A stretch of 34,433 nucleotides of DNA, taken from Candidatus Kuenenia stuttgartensis. GTDB lineage: Bacteria > Planctomycetota > Planctomycetia > Pirellulales > UBA1268. The stretch is taken from positions 1 to 34,433 of the forward strand of contig CALQRA010000024.1 of NCBI GenBank assembly GCA_943332855.1. The letters are read 5' to 3'. Both the position numbers and the translations under genes were made by a program. Within the stretch, counting starts at the first letter, position 1. Each line of letters begins with the position of its first letter. A model generated the notes under the pieces. That model was given only the letters and a program-made list of their open reading frames with translations, was not told the origin of the DNA and searched no databases. Shown here piece by piece: positions 32,693 to 34,433 of the stretch.

Positions 32693-34433
32693 GGCGTCGC
32701 TCCCGGCCCTTGCCGGCCCCGTTCAAAGGCATTGAAGTAGGCATCGAGCCCATCGCGAAACTCCTCCGGCAGCACCCGGCCGCTCCGCCCCACCGCCTGA
32801 TCCTCCTCCGGCGCTTCCAACCGCGCACGGGCATTGACCCCGTCGCCCAATCGGGCGAGCGCGGAGTCGCGCGTCGAGCCGCCGGCGCCGCCCCCCGGGC
32901 TGTTGCCGCCCCCTCCGCCGCCACCACCACCGCCGCCGAACTGCGACTGGAGGAGAAGCTCGATCGCCTCGGTCTCAGCGGCGATCGCGAGGCGGCCGGT
33001 CTCGGAGCTGGCGAGGATGCCCGTCGCTTCGTCCATCACCCCCTCGACCGCCTGAAAGAGGCGGATCTCCCGAGCAAAGCGCGGTGGCTTGTCGGCCGCC
33101 GGCAGCAGCCCCCGCTCCATCCCTTGAATAGCCTCGTCAAACCGCACCGGGCCGTCGGGCATGTCGGCGAGCTTGTCGATCATCGCGCCGACACGGCGGG
33201 CCAGTGTCGCTTGCGTCTCGGCGAGCCGGTCGGCCAGGGGCCTGAAGGCGTCCGACTCAAGGCCGGTGCGGCGCTGTTGGGCGACGCGCGTCTCCTCCCG
33301 TAGATTCGTCTCGGCCTCGAGGATCTGCATCGCCTCGAGGACGATCTCCGGTGGCAGGCTCTCGGCCGGGGGACTCTTTCCGGAGCCCCCCTGGGAATCC
33401 TTCGGTGGGGGGACGAGCTCGTCGGCCCAGCGGTCGAAGGTGTCAGACCAAAACTCCGATCGGGCAATCGACAGGCCGGTCTCCTCTGGGATCTCGGAGG
33501 AGAGCTGGCGGAGGCTGCCGAGGACGTCGAGATCCTTCATCTGATCGAGCACCGTGCGGAGCGCCGGCTGCGGACGACGCTCGGCATAGGCGTCGAGGTC
33601 ATCCATGAGGACCGACATCCGCTCCCCCACCTGGTCGTTGCCCCGCGTGGCCGTCTCGACTTTTCTCACCACGTTGTCATCGCCGGCAAGGTTGCGGGGA
33701 CGACCGAACGCGTCGGCGACGACGGCCGACAGCCCTTGTCCGACTTTCAATTCATTCCGGGAGGCCGCCTTGAGCCGCTTCACGAACGTCGTGCCCTCGA
33801 GCCTCGCCATCACGTCGGCCAGTTGGCGGGCGATGGCGGCGAAATCGTCGATGAGCTGCCGCTGCTTCTCGACCGCCGCCGCCAGGAGCGGCTGTTGGGT
33901 CGGCTTTCCCCCCGCGCCTTTCCCGCCCGGAGAGGGACCGCCGGGAAAGGCGCCGACGGTCGTCGTCGGCAAGCCGAGCGTGCTCTCCCCTCCGCCGCCC
34001 GCCGCGGACTCCTTCGCGGGCTCCTCGCGATCGCGCGGCGCCGATCCCTCGCCATCAACGATCTGCGGCGCCGGGGGAAGCGCCGCTGGATCCTTCGATC
34101 CTCCGGCCGAAGGCTTTCCCCCTTCGCCGCGATCCTCGCCAACGCGCTGCGGCGGAGCCTGATCCTGGGGGCCAGCCTCCCCGTTTCCTTCCCCAGGCTT
34201 GCCCTGATTTTCCGGGCGCGGCGGCTGGGCGCTCCCGTGACCGGCGGCATTCCCCTTCGGGGCCTCCGCCGCGGCTTGGAGCAACTCGCCGACGCCCGGC
34301 ATCCGCGTGGCGGCCATCTCCTCCATCGCCTTGACATGCTCGGCGAGCTCCTCGAGCGTGCCGGCCTCGAACTCGGGGTTGCGCATCGCCTGTCGGACCA
34401 GCTCCCCCCCGCTCTCGGCCAAGCGCCCCAAGC
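32689..34433 (-). CDS. Large Gly/Pro-rich and coiled-coil protein, runs off the right end (partial)
   Basis: At least 580 residues, open at the right edge, so the start is outside the window. The visible part begins with helices and a long low-complexity region rich in Gly, Pro, Glu and Lys (roughly the first 180 residues), then charged helices of coiled-coil type (DDFAAIARQLADVMARLEGT; QILEAETNLREETRVAQQRR; RPLADRLAETQATLARRVGA), a poly-Gly run of 11 residues (near 32905-32940) and an acidic C-terminus. The composition resembles DUF4175-like envelope proteins. It is the first visible gene of the cluster and is coupled (ATGA) to the LTxxQ-like paralogue B gene. Function unknown; upstream genes are needed to judge the pathway. 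Confidence 0.7.
   Translation of the reverse strand, partial: LGRLAESGGELVRQAMRNPEFEAGTLEELAEHVKAMEEMAATRMPGVGELLQAAAEAPKGNAAGHGSAQPPRPENQGKPGEGNGEAGPQDQAPPQRVGEDRGEGGKPSAGGSKDPAALPPAPQIVDGEGSAPRDREEPAKESAAGGGGESTLGLPTTTVGAFPGGPSPGGKGAGGKPTQQPLLAAAVEKQRQLIDDFAAIARQLADVMARLEGTTFVKRLKAASRNELKVGQGLSAVVADAFGRPRNLAGDDNVVRKVETATRGNDQVGERMSVLMDDLDAYAERRPQPALRTVLDQMKDLDVLGSLRQLSSEIPEETGLSIARSEFWSDTFDRWADELVPPPKDSQGGSGKSPPAESLPPEIVLEAMQILEAETNLREETRVAQQRRTGLESDAFRPLADRLAETQATLARRVGAMIDKLADMPDGPVRFDEAIQGMERGLLPAADKPPRFAREIRLFQAVEGVMDEATGILASSETGRLAIAAETEAIELLLQSQFGGGGGGGGGGGNSPGGGAGGSTRDSALARLGDGVNARARLEAPEEDQAVGRSGRVLPEEFRDGLDAYFNAFERGRQGPGATP

Noticed and set aside
32904..32940. GC-rich triplet run as a repeat or structural RNA element
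   Set aside because: It is a run of glycine codons in an open reading frame, in a low-complexity region of the protein.
1..34433. CRISPR array, tRNA or rRNA gene
   Set aside because: I saw no regularly spaced identical repeats of CRISPR size and no tRNA or rRNA signature on either strand; a covariance-model scan was not possible.

Overview
The window is GC-rich and gene-dense, and it looks planctomycetal, most likely Pirellulales or a close relative. The evidence is a PVM-type (Planctomycetes/Verrucomicrobia) bacterial microcompartment locus, a DUF1559 pilin-like protein, a PEP-CTERM-type tail of the planctomycete form (VPEIDP...LLERRR), a sulfatase next to a secreted esterase, and a glucose/sorbosone-dehydrogenase protein with C-terminal haem-c domains. 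This assignment rests on recognised family features only; no search was run.

Positions 1-4987 (+) hold the 3' part of a microcompartment operon: a PduP-like CoA-acylating aldehyde dehydrogenase (5' end outside the window), a BMC-P vertex protein, an apparently catalytically dead RpiB-like protein with an N-terminal encapsulation-type helix and a Cys/His tail, a second BMC-P protein, a class II aldolase with a C-terminal encapsulation-type helix, and a lactate/malate dehydrogenase homologue. From knowledge of PVM compartments, the pathway is cleavage of fuculose- or rhamnulose-1-phosphate to DHAP and lactaldehyde, oxidation of lactaldehyde to lactyl-CoA, and NAD recycling. Two gene-free gaps in this operon carry short-period tandem repeats.

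Positions 5062-17111 hold secreted and envelope genes: a CehA/McbA-type PHP metallohydrolase (-), a PEP-CTERM protein (-), then a secreted DUF2341-LamG-SGNH esterase coupled to a sulfatase (+), and convergent to these an exported aldose-1-epimerase-like protein coupled to a small lipoprotein (-), then a DUF1559 protein (-). The esterase, sulfatase and epimerase could trim an acetylated, sulfated deoxy-sugar polysaccharide whose monomers feed the microcompartment; this link is inference.

Positions 17112-23263 (-) carry a fused sugar dehydrogenase/triple-haem protein, an ABC exporter and an exported serine hydrolase, the last two translationally coupled. Positions 23264-26180 look like a genomic scar: a 5'-truncated AAA ATPase followed by a C-terminal stub of a DUF4276-like protein, an unknown four-TM protein, and a deleted, frameshifted IS256-family element that abuts that protein's start codon.

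Positions 26282-34433 contain a small membrane protein (+) with its own likely promoter and then a tightly packed minus-strand cluster: a Gly/Pro-rich coiled-coil protein (running off the right edge), two related proteins with LTxxQ-like motifs, an alpha/alpha-toroid (prenyltransferase/squalene-oxidase repeat) protein and a large exported protein built of repeated beta modules around a PDZ-like domain. The function of this cluster is not known to me, and it is one of the two best places here to look for something undescribed; the other is the RpiB-like cargo protein.
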